A DNA stretch of 64,000 nt, from the NCBI GenBank assembly GCA_003697135.1, contig RFGC01000018.1, positions 186,001-250,000 of the forward strand, in the 5' to 3' direction. Positions 26,753-35,909 of this stretch are shown here, one piece after another. The notes beneath the pieces were generated by a model. The model did no database searches, was not told the origin of the DNA, and saw only the letters and a list, made by a program, of their open reading frames with translations. The position numbers and the translations under genes were made by a program. Within the stretch, counting starts at the first letter, position 1; every line of letters starts with the position of its first letter. Origin of the DNA: Acidobacteriota bacterium (lineage in GTDB: Bacteria; Acidobacteriota; Blastocatellia; Pyrinomonadales; Pyrinomonadaceae).

Positions 26753-28999
26753 ATGAGGAAAAAGATTTTAGTCTTAACGTTTGTTATCTGGTTTGTTTCT
26801 TTCGTAGCGGGACAGAGTTTAACAGTTAGGCAAATAATGGCTGAACCTTCAATAGCCGGGATGCGGCCTGTGAGTGAAAGAATTTCACCTGATGGACGCT
26901 GGGTTGCTTTTTTGTGGAATGCTGAAGGCAAAAGCCCAGGCAATTTGTATGTGGTATCCACGAGCGATGGAAAGGCGCGGCTTTTAGTGGATGCTGAGAA
27001 GAATTACGAAGAGCGATCAACTTCGGTAGAAAGCTCGCTCAATTACGGGCTTGTAGTTCGTGACGATTTTGTAAAGGCACGCGAGAAAAACTTGAGTGGA
27101 ATAGAGTTTTCGCCGGACTCGAAAAAAATTTTGTTTGTTCAGAATGGTGACGTTTACGTCGTGGATATTGAAACTTCTGTCTTGAAAAGAATAACACGCA
27201 CTCAGGGTGTTGAAACACAGGCTAGATGGCTTAATGACACAACCGTAATTTTTTCTTCTGGTGGAAACTTTTTCGCACTCGATCTCGAAAAAGGTTCTCT
27301 TGTTCAAATCACAAAAGAAGCCAATCCTTCAGCATTTCTTACAATCACGGGCGGAGTTGCAAACAAGGACGGTAAGCTTTTTGCATACGTTTTAAGCGAT
27401 GGCTCAAGACAGCGAGCTTTGATAGTGCCTAACTATTTGGGCGAATTCGTTCAAGCTCCGACTTTTAGGCGCGGTTGGACTGAGCAAAAGGTTCTCGTTG
27501 CACGAACAGATGGTAGTTTGGATAAGCCGTTTGAAATAAAACTTCCAAAGCCAGAAGGAAACTCTTACATTCGTGGCATAAAATGGGCTTCAGATGATAA
27601 ATCTTTGATTGTTGACAGGATTGATCGCGATACAAAACGCAGGCAGATATTCTTGGTCAAAGATGTTGGTGAAAAGAATGAAAAGACGATTTTGGTTGAA
27701 GAAGAAGTAGATGAAAAGTGGATTGCGCCGCTTTCGAGAATAGTCGAACCGCATCCGAAGGATTTATCGAAAATTTTGTTTGCATCTGAAAAAGATGGAT
27801 TCAACCATCTTTACCTTGCAAGTATTGACTTTGACAAGGGGCAGGCAGGCAAGATTCAACTTACACGAGGAAATTGGGAAGTTGATTGGGCAAAGTGGAT
27901 AAACGGCGATTCGATAATCTACAGCTCTACAGAAGAAAACACTGCCGAGCGTGAGTTTTATTTGTTGAACTTGAATCTTAAAACCCTCGGCATCGAGCGA
28001 AAAACTAAAGTAGCAACTTCAGGCAAAGGCATGAAAATCAATCCGCAACTAAGCGAAAGCGAGTCAAACAGGGTTTTGCTTTACTCTTTTTCAACTTGGA
28101 AAACGCCAACAGAGCTTTATTCAATAATGCTTTTCTGTCCTAAAGACGTAGTATGTTCTTCGGTTAAGCTAACGAATTCTGTTCCAACACAGTTTTTGCA
28201 GAGAAAATGGAACGAACCGAAATTTGTTGACATTCCGACTCGTGATGGCAAATTCGTAAAATCGAAGATTTACCTGCCTGCCGATTTCGATCCGGCGAAG
28301 AAATATCCGATGGTTATTTTCATTCATGGCGCTGGATATTTGCAGAACACCATAAACGGCTGGAACAACTACTATCGTGAATTCATGTTCAATCAACTGC
28401 TGACAGAGCGCGGCTATGTTGTTTTGGATATTGATTACAGAGGATCGGCAGGTTACGGCCGTGACTGGCGAACCGATGTTTACGGCTTTTTAGGTGGCAA
28501 AGACTATGAAGATCACCTAGACGCAATTGATTTCATGGTGAAAAATTATTCGGTTGATCCAAAAAGAGTTGGGGTTTATGGCGGAAGCTATGGCGGTTTT
28601 CTATCAGCTATGTTGGTAATGAGGTCGCCCGATAAAATCGCTTGTGCGGCGGCACTTCGCCCTGTCTTCGACTGGAAAAATTATTTCTACTCCTCGCCAA
28701 TCTACACCACGGAAAGACTCGGTTATCCTGACAAAAACCCTGAAGCCTACAAACGTTCTTCGCCAATCGCTTACGCTGAAAATCTGCAAAAGCCATTGTT
28801 GATTCTTCACGGACTTCTGGACGATAACGTTCATGCCCAAGACTCAATTCAGCTCATAGAAAAGCTAATCAGACTCGAAAAAACCGAATTCTTTGAAGCA
28901 ATGTTGTATCCTTCGGAAAATCACGGCTTCCAACGTCCTACAAGTTGGGCTGATGAATACGAAAGGATTTTGATATTTTTTGAAAAGCACTTAAAATAG
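26753..28999 (+). CDS. Secreted S9-family dipeptidyl-peptidase-like protein
   Basis: A 748-residue second S9 peptidase, DPP-IV-like. Signal peptide MRKKILVLTFVIWFVSFVAG (residues 1-20). Beta-propeller to about residue 500. Catalytic S612 in GGSYGGF, D690/D691 in LDDNVH and H724 in ENHGF. It is only distantly similar to the other S9 protein in this window, and has a longer propeller. ATG at 26753 is chosen because AGGGAG lies 3-5 bp ahead and the signal peptide begins there. It likely takes dipeptides off exported peptides for nutrition. Confidence 0.92.
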   Translation: MRKKILVLTFVIWFVSFVAGQSLTVRQIMAEPSIAGMRPVSERISPDGRWVAFLWNAEGKSPGNLYVVSTSDGKARLLVDAEKNYEERSTSVESSLNYGLVVRDDFVKAREKNLSGIEFSPDSKKILFVQNGDVYVVDIETSVLKRITRTQGVETQARWLNDTTVIFSSGGNFFALDLEKGSLVQITKEANPSAFLTITGGVANKDGKLFAYVLSDGSRQRALIVPNYLGEFVQAPTFRRGWTEQKVLVARTDGSLDKPFEIKLPKPEGNSYIRGIKWASDDKSLIVDRIDRDTKRRQIFLVKDVGEKNEKTILVEEEVDEKWIAPLSRIVEPHPKDLSKILFASEKDGFNHLYLASIDFDKGQAGKIQLTRGNWEVDWAKWINGDSIIYSSTEENTAEREFYLLNLNLKTLGIERKTKVATSGKGMKINPQLSESESNRVLLYSFSTWKTPTELYSIMLFCPKDVVCSSVKLTNSVPTQFLQRKWNEPKFVDIPTRDGKFVKSKIYLPADFDPAKKYPMVIFIHGAGYLQNTINGWNNYYREFMFNQLLTERGYVVLDIDYRGSAGYGRDWRTDVYGFLGGKDYEDHLDAIDFMVKNYSVDPKRVGVYGGSYGGFLSAMLVMRSPDKIACAAALRPVFDWKNYFYSSPIYTTERLGYPDKNPEAYKRSSPIAYAENLQKPLLILHGLLDDNVHAQDSIQLIEKLIRLEKTEFFEAMLYPSENHGFQRPTSWADEYERILIFFEKHLK

Positions 29000-29020
29000 T
29001 CGAGAGACTAGGGTTTTGAT

Positions 29021-29977
29021 ATGAGAGTTCTTGTGACAGGTGGGGCTGGATTTATAGGCTCTCACCTTTGCGAAAGACTTTTGGCTGAAGGACATGAAGT
29101 AATCTGTTTAGATAACTACTTCACGGGAAGAAAAGAAAATATAGCCCATCTGCTTGGCAATCCACGTTTTGAGGCGATAAGGCATGACGTTATTCAGCCC
29201 ATATTGCTTGAGGTTGACAGGATTTTTAATTTAGCCTGTCCGGCTTCACCGATTCACTATCAATACAATCCTGTGAAAACCGTCAAAACCAACGTAATGG
29301 GCGCAATCAACATGCTTGGGCTGGCTAAAAGAGTCAAGGCTAGGATTCTTCAGGCTTCTACGTCCGAAGTCTATGGTGATCCGCAAGTTCATCCGCAACC
29401 AGAGGATTATTGGGGCAATGTAAATCCGATTGGGCTTAGAAGTTGTTACGACGAAGGAAAACGCCTTGCAGAAACTCTTTTCATGGATTATCATCGGCAA
29501 AACGGCGTTGATATAAGAATTGCCAGAATTTTCAACTGCTATGGGCCCAGAATGCTGGAAAACGACGGACGCGTAGTTTCAAATTTTATCGTTCAAGCTT
29601 TGAGAGGGCAGGAACTGACGGTTTACGGCGATGGAACTCAAACACGCTCGTTTTGCTACATAGATGACATGATCGAAGGACTCATTAGATTGATGGATGC
29701 TGAAGGTGACGATGTTCACTTGCCGGTAAATCTTGGAAATCCGGTTGAATTTACCATAAAGGGCTTGGCAGAGGAAATCGGAAAGATTTTGGGCATGGAA
29801 TTGAAGATTAAATATCTACCTTTGCCACCTGATGATCCCAAACAGCGAAAACCTGATATAACGCGTGCCGAAAAACTTCTAGGTTGGAAGCCAAAAGTTC
29901 CTTTGTCGGAAGGATTGAAAAAGACAATCGAGTATTTTGCTTCAAGAATCAAAAACGAAAAAATCGCAAGTGCTTAA
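29021..29977 (+). CDS. UDP-glucuronate decarboxylase-type nucleotide-sugar epimerase
   Basis: A 318-residue short-chain dehydrogenase/reductase of the extended NAD+ type. GGAGFIGS at residues 7-14 binds [11 protein letters not shown] near 115 holds the catalytic Thr/Ser, and Y143-x3-K147 is the catalytic pair. The sequence fits UXS (UDP-xylose synthase) best, with [12 protein letters not shown] and [16 protein letters not shown] as family segments. Product would be UDP-xylose from UDP-glucuronate for polysaccharide synthesis. A weak ribosome site precedes the ATG. The next gene follows after 13 bp. Confidence 0.85.
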   Translation: MRVLVTGGAGFIGSHLCERLLAEGHEVICLDNYFTGRKENIAHLLGNPRFEAIRHDVIQPILLEVDRIFNLACPASPIHYQYNPVKTVKTNVMGAINMLGLAKRVKARILQASTSEVYGDPQVHPQPEDYWGNVNPIGLRSCYDEGKRLAETLFMDYHRQNGVDIRIARIFNCYGPRMLENDGRVVSNFIVQALRGQELTVYGDGTQTRSFCYIDDMIEGLIRLMDAEGDDVHLPVNLGNPVEFTIKGLAEEIGKILGMELKIKYLPLPPDDPKQRKPDITRAEKLLGWKPKVPLSEGLKKTIEYFASRIKNEKIASA

Positions 29978-29990
29978 AGGAGAAAGATAA

Positions 29991-30980
29991 ATGAAAATTT
30001 TAATTACAGGCGGAGCTGGTTTCGTTGGCTCACATTTAGCAGATAAACTTCATGCAGAAGGACATGAAATAGTTGTAATTGACAATCTTTCAACTGGAAG
30101 ATATGCGAACATAGCTCATCTTGAAGGAAAAGAGCGCTTTCGGTTGATAATTGACACGGTTTTGAACGAAAGGTTGATGGAGGAGTTGATTCGTGAAGCC
30201 GACAGAGTTTTTCACATGGCAAGTGCAGTCGGCGTCAAACTAATAATGGAACGTCCGGTTTATACGATAGAAAACATATTCAAGGGAACAGATATTGTTT
30301 TGAGTTTTTGTTCTCGATATAGAAAGCGTGTTTTGATTCCTTCGACTTCAGAAGTTTACGGTAAAGGAACAGCAGTTCCTTTTCGCGAAGACGACGACAT
30401 ATTGAAAGGCTCTACGTCGAAGCACCGATGGGCTTATGCTTGTGCTAAAGAATTAGACGAATTCCTAGCTTTGGCGCATTGGAAAGAATCACGTTTGCCT
30501 GTTGTGGTTGTAAGGCTTTTCAATACGGTCGGACCACGACAAACAGGGCAATATGGAATGGTAGTTCCGAGATTTGTTAAAGCCGCCCTTCGGAATGAGC
30601 CTTTGTATGTTTACGGCGATGGCTTGCAATCTCGATGCTTTGCTCATGTGGCTGATGTCGTCGAAGCGCTACCGAAACTTTTAGAGACGCCTGCTTGCTT
30701 TGGTCAGGTTATAAACATCGGAAATGATCGCGAAATAACAATCAAAGAACTTGCGGAAAAAGTTATACAGCTTACGGGAAGCAAAAGCGAAATCCGCTAC
30801 GTTGACTACAAAGACGTTTATGGCGATGGCTTTGAAGACATGAGAAGGCGCGTGCCTTGCCTAGAAAAAGCCAAGAAGTTAATCGGATACAATCCAACCA
30901 GAACGCTTGAAGACATCATCAACGATGTTGTCAGAGAGTTCCGACGAGAGATGATGAAATCAGAAGGAGCTAGTGCCTGA
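29991..30980 (+). CDS. NAD-dependent epimerase/dehydratase
   Basis: A 329-residue extended SDR. GGAGFVGSHLA near residues 7-17, TSEVYGKGTAVPF near 116 and YACAK (Tyr-x3-Lys) near 150 give the NAD site and catalytic pair. It differs from its neighbour by a lower-similarity C-terminal half. Likely acts on a UDP- or GDP-sugar; the substrate is not assignable. A strong ribosome site (AAAGGAGAAAG) precedes the ATG. Together with the UXS-like gene it may supply an exopolysaccharide or LPS sugar, although no glycosyltransferase is within the window. Confidence 0.82.
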   Translation: MKILITGGAGFVGSHLADKLHAEGHEIVVIDNLSTGRYANIAHLEGKERFRLIIDTVLNERLMEELIREADRVFHMASAVGVKLIMERPVYTIENIFKGTDIVLSFCSRYRKRVLIPSTSEVYGKGTAVPFREDDDILKGSTSKHRWAYACAKELDEFLALAHWKESRLPVVVVRLFNTVGPRQTGQYGMVVPRFVKAALRNEPLYVYGDGLQSRCFAHVADVVEALPKLLETPACFGQVINIGNDREITIKELAEKVIQLTGSKSEIRYVDYKDVYGDGFEDMRRRVPCLEKAKKLIGYNPTRTLEDIINDVVREFRREMMKSEGASA

Positions 30981-31063
30981 TGACTTTTTTGCGGGTGATG
31001 CAGAAATTGCAGAGCGGCTTTCAATCGAACAACATTTGTTTATCGAGTCTTTTTTCTTCCCGT

Positions 31064-31690
31064 ATGAAACTGTATGAGATATTTCAAAGCATCGGTGCAG
31101 TTTTGATTTTGTGTTTGTCGTTCTCGCTAGGTTTCTCTCAAGGCACTGGAAATGTTAAGGGAAAAGTGCGAACACCGGAAGGCAAGGCACTAGCCGATGT
31201 CACGATAGTTGCAAAGCAAAAAGATAACGAAGTCAAATCAACAAAGACGAACTCAAAAGGCGAATTCATTTTGGAGAACCTACCTGCAGGCAGATACAAT
31301 TTTACGTTCACAAAAACGGGTTACAGCGTCGGGATTCTTTATAACGTCGAAGTGCGTGAAAAGAAAACAACAGATTTAGGCGACAGGTTAATCTTGACCG
31401 TTGATCAAGGCACTTTGGTTATCATAAAGGGAAGTGTTTTTGACCAAAACGGTTTGAGTGTTCCAGATGCGAAAGTAGAAATTGAAAGAATCTTCAGCGA
31501 CGGAACCACGAAGAAGGTGGGTTCGGCTTACACGACCGAAACAGGCGAATTTACTTTTCGATTTCCCGAAGAAGAAGCAAAATTCCGTGTGACTGCAACA
31601 AAAGATGGCGTTTCTGCGAGCAAGGAAATCTCGGTTGATGCGGCGGCAGTTTATCGCTTATCGTTAAAATTAGAAATCAAGAGACAATAG
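31064..31690 (+). CDS. Secreted protein with two carboxypeptidase-regulatory-like domains
   Basis: A 208-residue protein with a signal peptide (IGAVLILCLSFSLGFSQ). Two CarboxypepD_reg-like beta sandwiches follow: GNVKGKVRTPEGKALADVTI at about 30-115 and VIIKGSVFDQNGLSVPDAKVEI at about 120-205. Such domains are common on Acidobacteriota surface proteins and probably bind or space. The open frame begins at 30980, one base into the upstream stop codon and 11 bp after an AGGAG. The ATG at 31064 starts the signal peptide but has no ribosome site, so the true start is not certain. Confidence 0.68.
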   Translation: MKLYEIFQSIGAVLILCLSFSLGFSQGTGNVKGKVRTPEGKALADVTIVAKQKDNEVKSTKTNSKGEFILENLPAGRYNFTFTKTGYSVGILYNVEVREKKTTDLGDRLILTVDQGTLVIIKGSVFDQNGLSVPDAKVEIERIFSDGTTKKVGSAYTTETGEFTFRFPEEEAKFRVTATKDGVSASKEISVDAAAVYRLSLKLEIKRQ

Positions 31691-31729
31691 ACCTCAAAGA
31701 TTTTGTCTTCGTAATCCATTGGATTCTTT

Positions 31730-32026
31730 ATGGCAACTGTCATTTATCAGGTGGAAGCAAAGGTTCGTGGCGACCTAATTGCGGACTTTGAAGAATACAT
31801 GCTTGAAACCCACATTTGCGATGTCATGAAAACGGGGAAGTTTGAGAAATGTATTTTTGCAGGTAAGGGAAATGGAATCTACCAAATTCAGTATTTTACC
31901 GATCATGAACAACTGCAAGAGTATATCGAGAAGGAAGCACCTGCCCTTCGTGGAGATTTTATCAAGCGATTTCCCGAAGGTGTGGAGATCAACCGAAGTG
32001 AATTAGAGATTCTTCGGATTTGGTAA
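31730..32026 (+). CDS. DUF4286-family protein
   Basis: A 98-residue protein. The pattern YQVEAKVRGDLIADFEEYMLETHICDVMKTGKF, FTDHEQLQEYIEKEAPALRGDFIKRFP identifies DUF4286, a ferredoxin-like alpha-beta protein of unknown function found in Bacteroidetes and Acidobacteria. No signal peptide. Convergent with hpt, whose stop lies 10 bp away, so transcription of the two meets. Confidence 0.8.
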   Translation: MATVIYQVEAKVRGDLIADFEEYMLETHICDVMKTGKFEKCIFAGKGNGIYQIQYFTDHEQLQEYIEKEAPALRGDFIKRFPEGVEINRSELEILRIW

Positions 32027-32036
32027 CTTTTGCTTT

Positions 32037-32612
32037 TTATGCACTAATTTCCTGTGGATTTTTCAGAGTAGCTATAAATGGAAGGTTTCTAAAGCGATTT
32101 GCGGCATCGAGTCCGTATCCCACAACAAATTTGTTCGGTATCTGAAAACCGCAGTAGTCAATCTTCAACTCTTTTTTTATTCTCGGCTCTGGTTTGTCTA
32201 AAAGTGCGGCGACTTTTAGTGAGTTTGCACCGCGTGTTTGCAGGATTTCAAGCAGTCTAAAAAGCGTTAATCCCGTATCAACAATATCTTCAACCACGAT
32301 TACATCTTTGCCGCGAATTGGGTGAGTTAAGTCTTTCAAAATTTCAATATCGCCTGAGCTGACTTGAGCATCTTTGTAGCTTGAAACTACCATGAAGTCT
32401 ATTGAGAGTTTTAGGTCAATTTCCCGCATCAAATCCGATAGAAAGACACAACTTCCTTTCAAAATACCGATCAACACGAGGTCTTTATCGGCATAATCCT
32501 TAGTGATTTGTTTTCCGAGTTCTGCAACACGATGGCGAATTTGCTCGGCAGTGAACATGATTTCTAAATTCGGATTTGTGAATTCACTATATTTTTTCGA
32601 TTCGGCCGTCAT
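32037..32612 (-). CDS. hpt: Hypoxanthine phosphoribosyltransferase
   Basis: A 191-residue purine-salvage enzyme that makes IMP and GMP from hypoxanthine or guanine with PRPP. The PRPP loop VIVVEDIVDTGLT is near residues 105-117, the flexible-loop segment around GSCVFLSDLMR and SSYKDAQVSSG near 55-85 is present, and the C-terminal GYGLDAANRFRNLPFIA completes the purine site. ATG at 32612 is preferred over the frame's earlier ATG at 32642 because AAGGAAGG precedes it by a few bases. Divergent with the RpiB-like gene. Confidence 0.93.
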   Translation of the reverse strand: MTAESKKYSEFTNPNLEIMFTAEQIRHRVAELGKQITKDYADKDLVLIGILKGSCVFLSDLMREIDLKLSIDFMVVSSYKDAQVSSGDIEILKDLTHPIRGKDVIVVEDIVDTGLTLFRLLEILQTRGANSLKVAALLDKPEPRIKKELKIDYCGFQIPNKFVVGYGLDAANRFRNLPFIATLKNPQEISA

Positions 32613-32620
32613 AACCTTCC

Positions 32621-32650
32621 TTGAGTTTGAAGAAAATTTCAAGATACTAT
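32621..32650 (+). promoter_or_regulatory. Candidate promoter between hpt and the RpiB-like gene
   Basis: TTGAGT at 32621-32626, 18-bp spacer, TACTAT at 32645-32650, with an inverted repeat TTGAA-N6-TTCAA at 32627-32642 inside the spacer. Only 74 bp separate the two divergent start codons. Confidence 0.35.
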
Positions 32651-32686
32651 TTCAAAAGATGCCATGCAACAAAGTCAAATTGTCGT

Positions 32687-33457
32687 ATGAATCGTGAAAA
32701 AATCCGTAGCATCGTAAAGGAAGTTCTAGATGAAACTTTAGCGATTTCAGAATCCTCGGAAACGGAAAAAGTTTTTCCTGAAAGGTTGATTGTGAATTCT
32801 CTCAAAGAGAAACTTGCGCGTGATTACGACGCAGACGAGTCAGAAAAGGCTTTGATTACGGAAGATGAATTGCGCAAGTTAGAGCAGGGAAGTAGGCTTC
32901 TTGTTTCGGAAAATGCGCGTTTTACTCCGCTCGCATTGGACATTATTCGTGAAAAACAAATTCAGATAATCAAAAAAAGCAGGTCCGGGTTTAGCCAAGT
33001 CAAGTCAATTGGTTTAGGTTGTGATCACGGCGGTTTTGAATATAAGGAAAAACTCAAAAGTTACTTGGTCGAAAGAGGTTTTAGAGTAAATGATTTCGGG
33101 ACTGACTCGAAGGAGTCGGTTGACTATCCTGACTTTGCGCATCAAGTTGCTAAAGCAGTTGCCGAAGGGAAAGTTGATGTTGGAATCATAATTGATGGGG
33201 CTGGCATTGGAAGCGCAATCACTGCAAATAAAGTTCCGGGCGTTAGAGCGGCAGCTTGCTACAATGTCGCATTAGCAAAAAACGCCCGCGAACATAACGG
33301 CGCAAACATTTTAACGCTTGGAAGCGGGCAAAATTCATTTGATGAAATCGTTCAAATAGTCGAAGCGTTTTTATCTTCTGACATAACAGAAGAAAGACAC
33401 AAAAGGCGCGTGCGGAAAATAGAAAGCATCGAGAAGCAATACCTTAGTAGATTCTAA
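32687..33457 (+). CDS. RpiB/LacAB-family sugar-phosphate isomerase with an extra N-terminal domain
   Basis: A 256-residue protein in which an RpiB/LacAB domain (residues about 105-250) follows a roughly 100-residue N-terminal piece. D113-H114 in GCDHGGFEYK, GSGQNSF near 212 and the C-terminal RRVRKIE fit RpiB. The catalytic cysteine of ribose-5-phosphate isomerase B is replaced: GIIIDGAGIGS has D170 where CGTGIG is usual. The N-terminal segment ITEDELRKLEQ ... ARFTPLALDII resembles the LTP-x-AR motif at the start of EutT- and EutQ-like microcompartment proteins. No shell genes are near. ATG at 32687 lacks a ribosome site; the frame opens earlier at 32621. Confidence 0.72.
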   Translation: MNREKIRSIVKEVLDETLAISESSETEKVFPERLIVNSLKEKLARDYDADESEKALITEDELRKLEQGSRLLVSENARFTPLALDIIREKQIQIIKKSRSGFSQVKSIGLGCDHGGFEYKEKLKSYLVERGFRVNDFGTDSKESVDYPDFAHQVAKAVAEGKVDVGIIIDGAGIGSAITANKVPGVRAAACYNVALAKNAREHNGANILTLGSGQNSFDEIVQIVEAFLSSDITEERHKRRVRKIESIEKQYLSRF

Positions 33458-33537
33458 AGACTTCTAGAAGATAAGCCCTAGAATTTCTAGAAGAAAGTTT
33501 CTAACAAAGGTCAACTTTCGGAAGGAGGAGCGATGCA

Positions 33538-34923
33538 ATGATAAAGCGGTTGTGCATTTTGGTTTTGGTTTTGATTCTCAAAGCCAGTTTGTTTGCGCAA
33601 AATGAGCGCTACGAACTTGGTAAAAGACTACGGAAGCTAGAGGCAGAATTAGAAAATGCGTCTCCGCAACTTCGTAAAGAGGCTTTTGCTGAAATAAAAA
33701 AAGCGGTTGATGGCTTTTTTACATTTCGGTTTTCCGATGTTGCAAAAAGTTTGGATAAAGCTTACTTGATTCTCAAGCAAAGGAACGATGAACAATCGCT
33801 TTGGGCAGAGAGTCTGTCCGTGTTACCTGAATACCGCTTTATTGATGGAAAAAATACAGAGTTGGAGCTTGCAATTTCAGCATTTTATCGAACACTTGAC
33901 ACAATACCGCAAAATGCTACTTTGAATTTGAGTTTAACAGACTCAAAAGGCAAGGCTTTCAAAAAATTTCAACCCGTTTTGATAAAGTCTCTGCCGATTT
34001 CGGAAAAGATCAGCCTTGGAAGAATCAAGGCTGGTGATTATTTCTTGAGGTCTGAAATTTTGATAGGCGGGAAAATCCTATCAGTGAGCGAACAGGTTAT
34101 TTCGATTTCAGATAATCTCGAACAAAGGCTTGAAGGACTAGAAAAGAAACTTGAGTCAAATAAAAGCGATTGGAAGAAGGAAACCGCCCTTGAGTATCTT
34201 AAAATTTTGCAAAGACTGAAAAAAGGTGAGACTCTAGAAACCGATTACAAAGCTGACGAAATTCTAAAAAAGGTTGAGATTTTGGCTTTTAAGCCCGAAG
34301 GATTTGAGGTTCGGCCGGGACAAACTTTGATAGCAATTCCGCTCAGTGACGGAGTTCAGGTAAGTCGCGTTTTTTTACCGAAGGACTACAACAAAGCAAA
34401 AGCCTTGCCATTAGTGATAGCACTTCACGGAGCCGGTGGGAGTGAGAATCTCTTTTTTGAAAGCTACGGAAACGGTAAGATCGTTAAGCTTTGCCAAGAC
34501 AGAGGTTGGATTCTAATCGCTCCAAGAAACTTCGGTTTCAAAGCGGTGAAAATGCAAGAGTTTATCGAGTCTTTAAGCGAAATCTACAAAATTGACAAAA
34601 GCAAGATATTTCTGATTGGACACTCTTTGGGTTCGATACAAGCGCTAACAATAGCTTCAGAAAGAGCAGAGCTTTTTCGTGCCATTGCGCTTGTCAGTGC
34701 TGGTGGCAACTTCAAGAGTGATGAGAAACTAAAGAACTTGCCGATATTTATTGCCACTGGAACTGCTGACTTTTCGTTTAGAAACTCAAAATTACTGCAA
34801 GAAAGAATGCTGCAAGCAGGATTTACAAACGTAAAATTTGTAGCTTATGAGGATGTAGAACATCTAACGGCTGTCCAGTTTTCTCTGAATGAGATTTTCG
34901 ATTTTTTCGACAAAACGCTTTAA
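33538..34923 (+). CDS. Secreted alpha/beta-hydrolase (esterase) with N-terminal helical region
   Basis: A 461-residue exported protein (signal peptide about 1-20). Residues 30-240 are mainly helical and unrecognised, with a coiled-coil stretch (NLEQRLEGLEKKLESNKSDWKKE). Residues 270-461 form an alpha/beta hydrolase: LHGAGGSENLF oxyanion region, nucleophile serine in GHSLGS, aspartate in GTADFS and histidine in VEHL. Fits the esterase/PHB depolymerase (COG3509/4099) group. Strong ribosome site GGAAGGAGGAG before the ATG. Two TTCTAGAAG palindromes lie upstream at 33461-33493. Confidence 0.75.
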   Translation: MIKRLCILVLVLILKASLFAQNERYELGKRLRKLEAELENASPQLRKEAFAEIKKAVDGFFTFRFSDVAKSLDKAYLILKQRNDEQSLWAESLSVLPEYRFIDGKNTELELAISAFYRTLDTIPQNATLNLSLTDSKGKAFKKFQPVLIKSLPISEKISLGRIKAGDYFLRSEILIGGKILSVSEQVISISDNLEQRLEGLEKKLESNKSDWKKETALEYLKILQRLKKGETLETDYKADEILKKVEILAFKPEGFEVRPGQTLIAIPLSDGVQVSRVFLPKDYNKAKALPLVIALHGAGGSENLFFESYGNGKIVKLCQDRGWILIAPRNFGFKAVKMQEFIESLSEIYKIDKSKIFLIGHSLGSIQALTIASERAELFRAIALVSAGGNFKSDEKLKNLPIFIATGTADFSFRNSKLLQERMLQAGFTNVKFVAYEDVEHLTAVQFSLNEIFDFFDKTL

Positions 34924-34939
34924 TTGATGAAAAAAATCC

Positions 34940-34968
34940 TTGACAATTTATCACTTGTGTTTTAGTTT
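34940..34968 (+). promoter_or_regulatory. Promoter of the duplicated-domain secreted protein gene
   Basis: Perfect -35 TTGACA at 34940-34945, 17-bp spacer, TAGTTT at 34963-34968, 73 bp upstream of the ATG at 35041. Confidence 0.5.
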
Positions 34969-35040
34969 TGAGTTGTTCAAATCAAGCGGGACTGCTGTTT
35001 TGGACGTTTTGTTAATTTCTGGTTTAAGGAACTCGAAGAA

Positions 35041-35907
35041 ATGAAAGAAACAATAAAGGAAGTGGTGTTGTTTTGCGCAATTGTTTTCAGTGGTTTTCTT
35101 GTTGGCAGTGTTCAAGCTCAAGAAGCCAGACTTGAAAAATTATGGGTTGATTTCGATGTCACCAGAGAAGGCAGAAAGGGCATGTTGATACATCTGAAAT
35201 TCACCGTTATCAGGATGAAAAATGTTGATGCGGCTGTAAGAATAATGTTCAAAGACAAAAGCAATGACAAATTCTTGCCTGATAGAAACAAGGCATTTTA
35301 CACCACAACGGGGTATGTAGCTGTTTTCAGGAATTTGCAAATTGATTACGATCCGGGTTACTATGAAGACCTACAAATTTTCATGCCCTACGAGGAGCTA
35401 GATTTATCGCCTTTTCCTGGCAGATACAATATTTCGATGGATATTGATGTGATTTATGCTGATACTGGCGAGCTTATAAGCCATTTGACGTTTTACGATT
35501 TTGAATATTTTGAGCCTGAAATGGCTACTGCCGAAAGGGTTTGGATTGATTACAATGTAACTCAAGGCGGGAAGAAAGGGATGTTAATTCATGTGAAGCT
35601 ACGAGTTCAAGGCTTAAAGCAAACCAATTCTTATCTTGCTATTTACTTTGAAAAAAGTAACGGCGATCCGGTTAAGGGAAAAAGCCTTAAGTTTCAGACC
35701 AAAAGTGGAGCGATGGCCGGCTTTATTGACTTGAGACCTTGCTGTGATGTTACAGTTTATGATGATTTATCAATTTTTGTCCCTTATGAAGAATTTGTTC
35801 TTCCTGCAGGAAAACATGCTTTGAGAATGCATTTTGATTTGCATTATGAGAATGCCGAACTTTTCCAACATTTGACCTATTATGATTTCGAGTTTTCTAG
35901 AAGGTAA
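35041..35907 (+). CDS. Secreted protein of two tandem duplicated domains
   Basis: A 288-residue protein with a signal peptide (cleavage after VQAQ near residue 29). Two homologous beta-rich repeats of about 125 residues follow: the first begins LEKLWVDFDVTREGRKGMLIH and the second ERVWIDYNVTQGGKKGMLIH, and both end with LTFYDFEYF or LTYYDFEFS. Shared positions include VT-x-GG/EG-R/KKGMLIH-V/LK, the PYEE turn and the closing aromatic run. No known family is recognised; similar to no enzyme motif. The next gene starts 2 bp after its stop, so it is coupled to the membrane acyltransferase-like gene. Confidence 0.75.
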   Translation: MKETIKEVVLFCAIVFSGFLVGSVQAQEARLEKLWVDFDVTREGRKGMLIHLKFTVIRMKNVDAAVRIMFKDKSNDKFLPDRNKAFYTTTGYVAVFRNLQIDYDPGYYEDLQIFMPYEELDLSPFPGRYNISMDIDVIYADTGELISHLTFYDFEYFEPEMATAERVWIDYNVTQGGKKGMLIHVKLRVQGLKQTNSYLAIYFEKSNGDPVKGKSLKFQTKSGAMAGFIDLRPCCDVTVYDDLSIFVPYEEFVLPAGKHALRMHFDLHYENAELFQHLTYYDFEFSRR

Positions 35908-35909
35908 GA

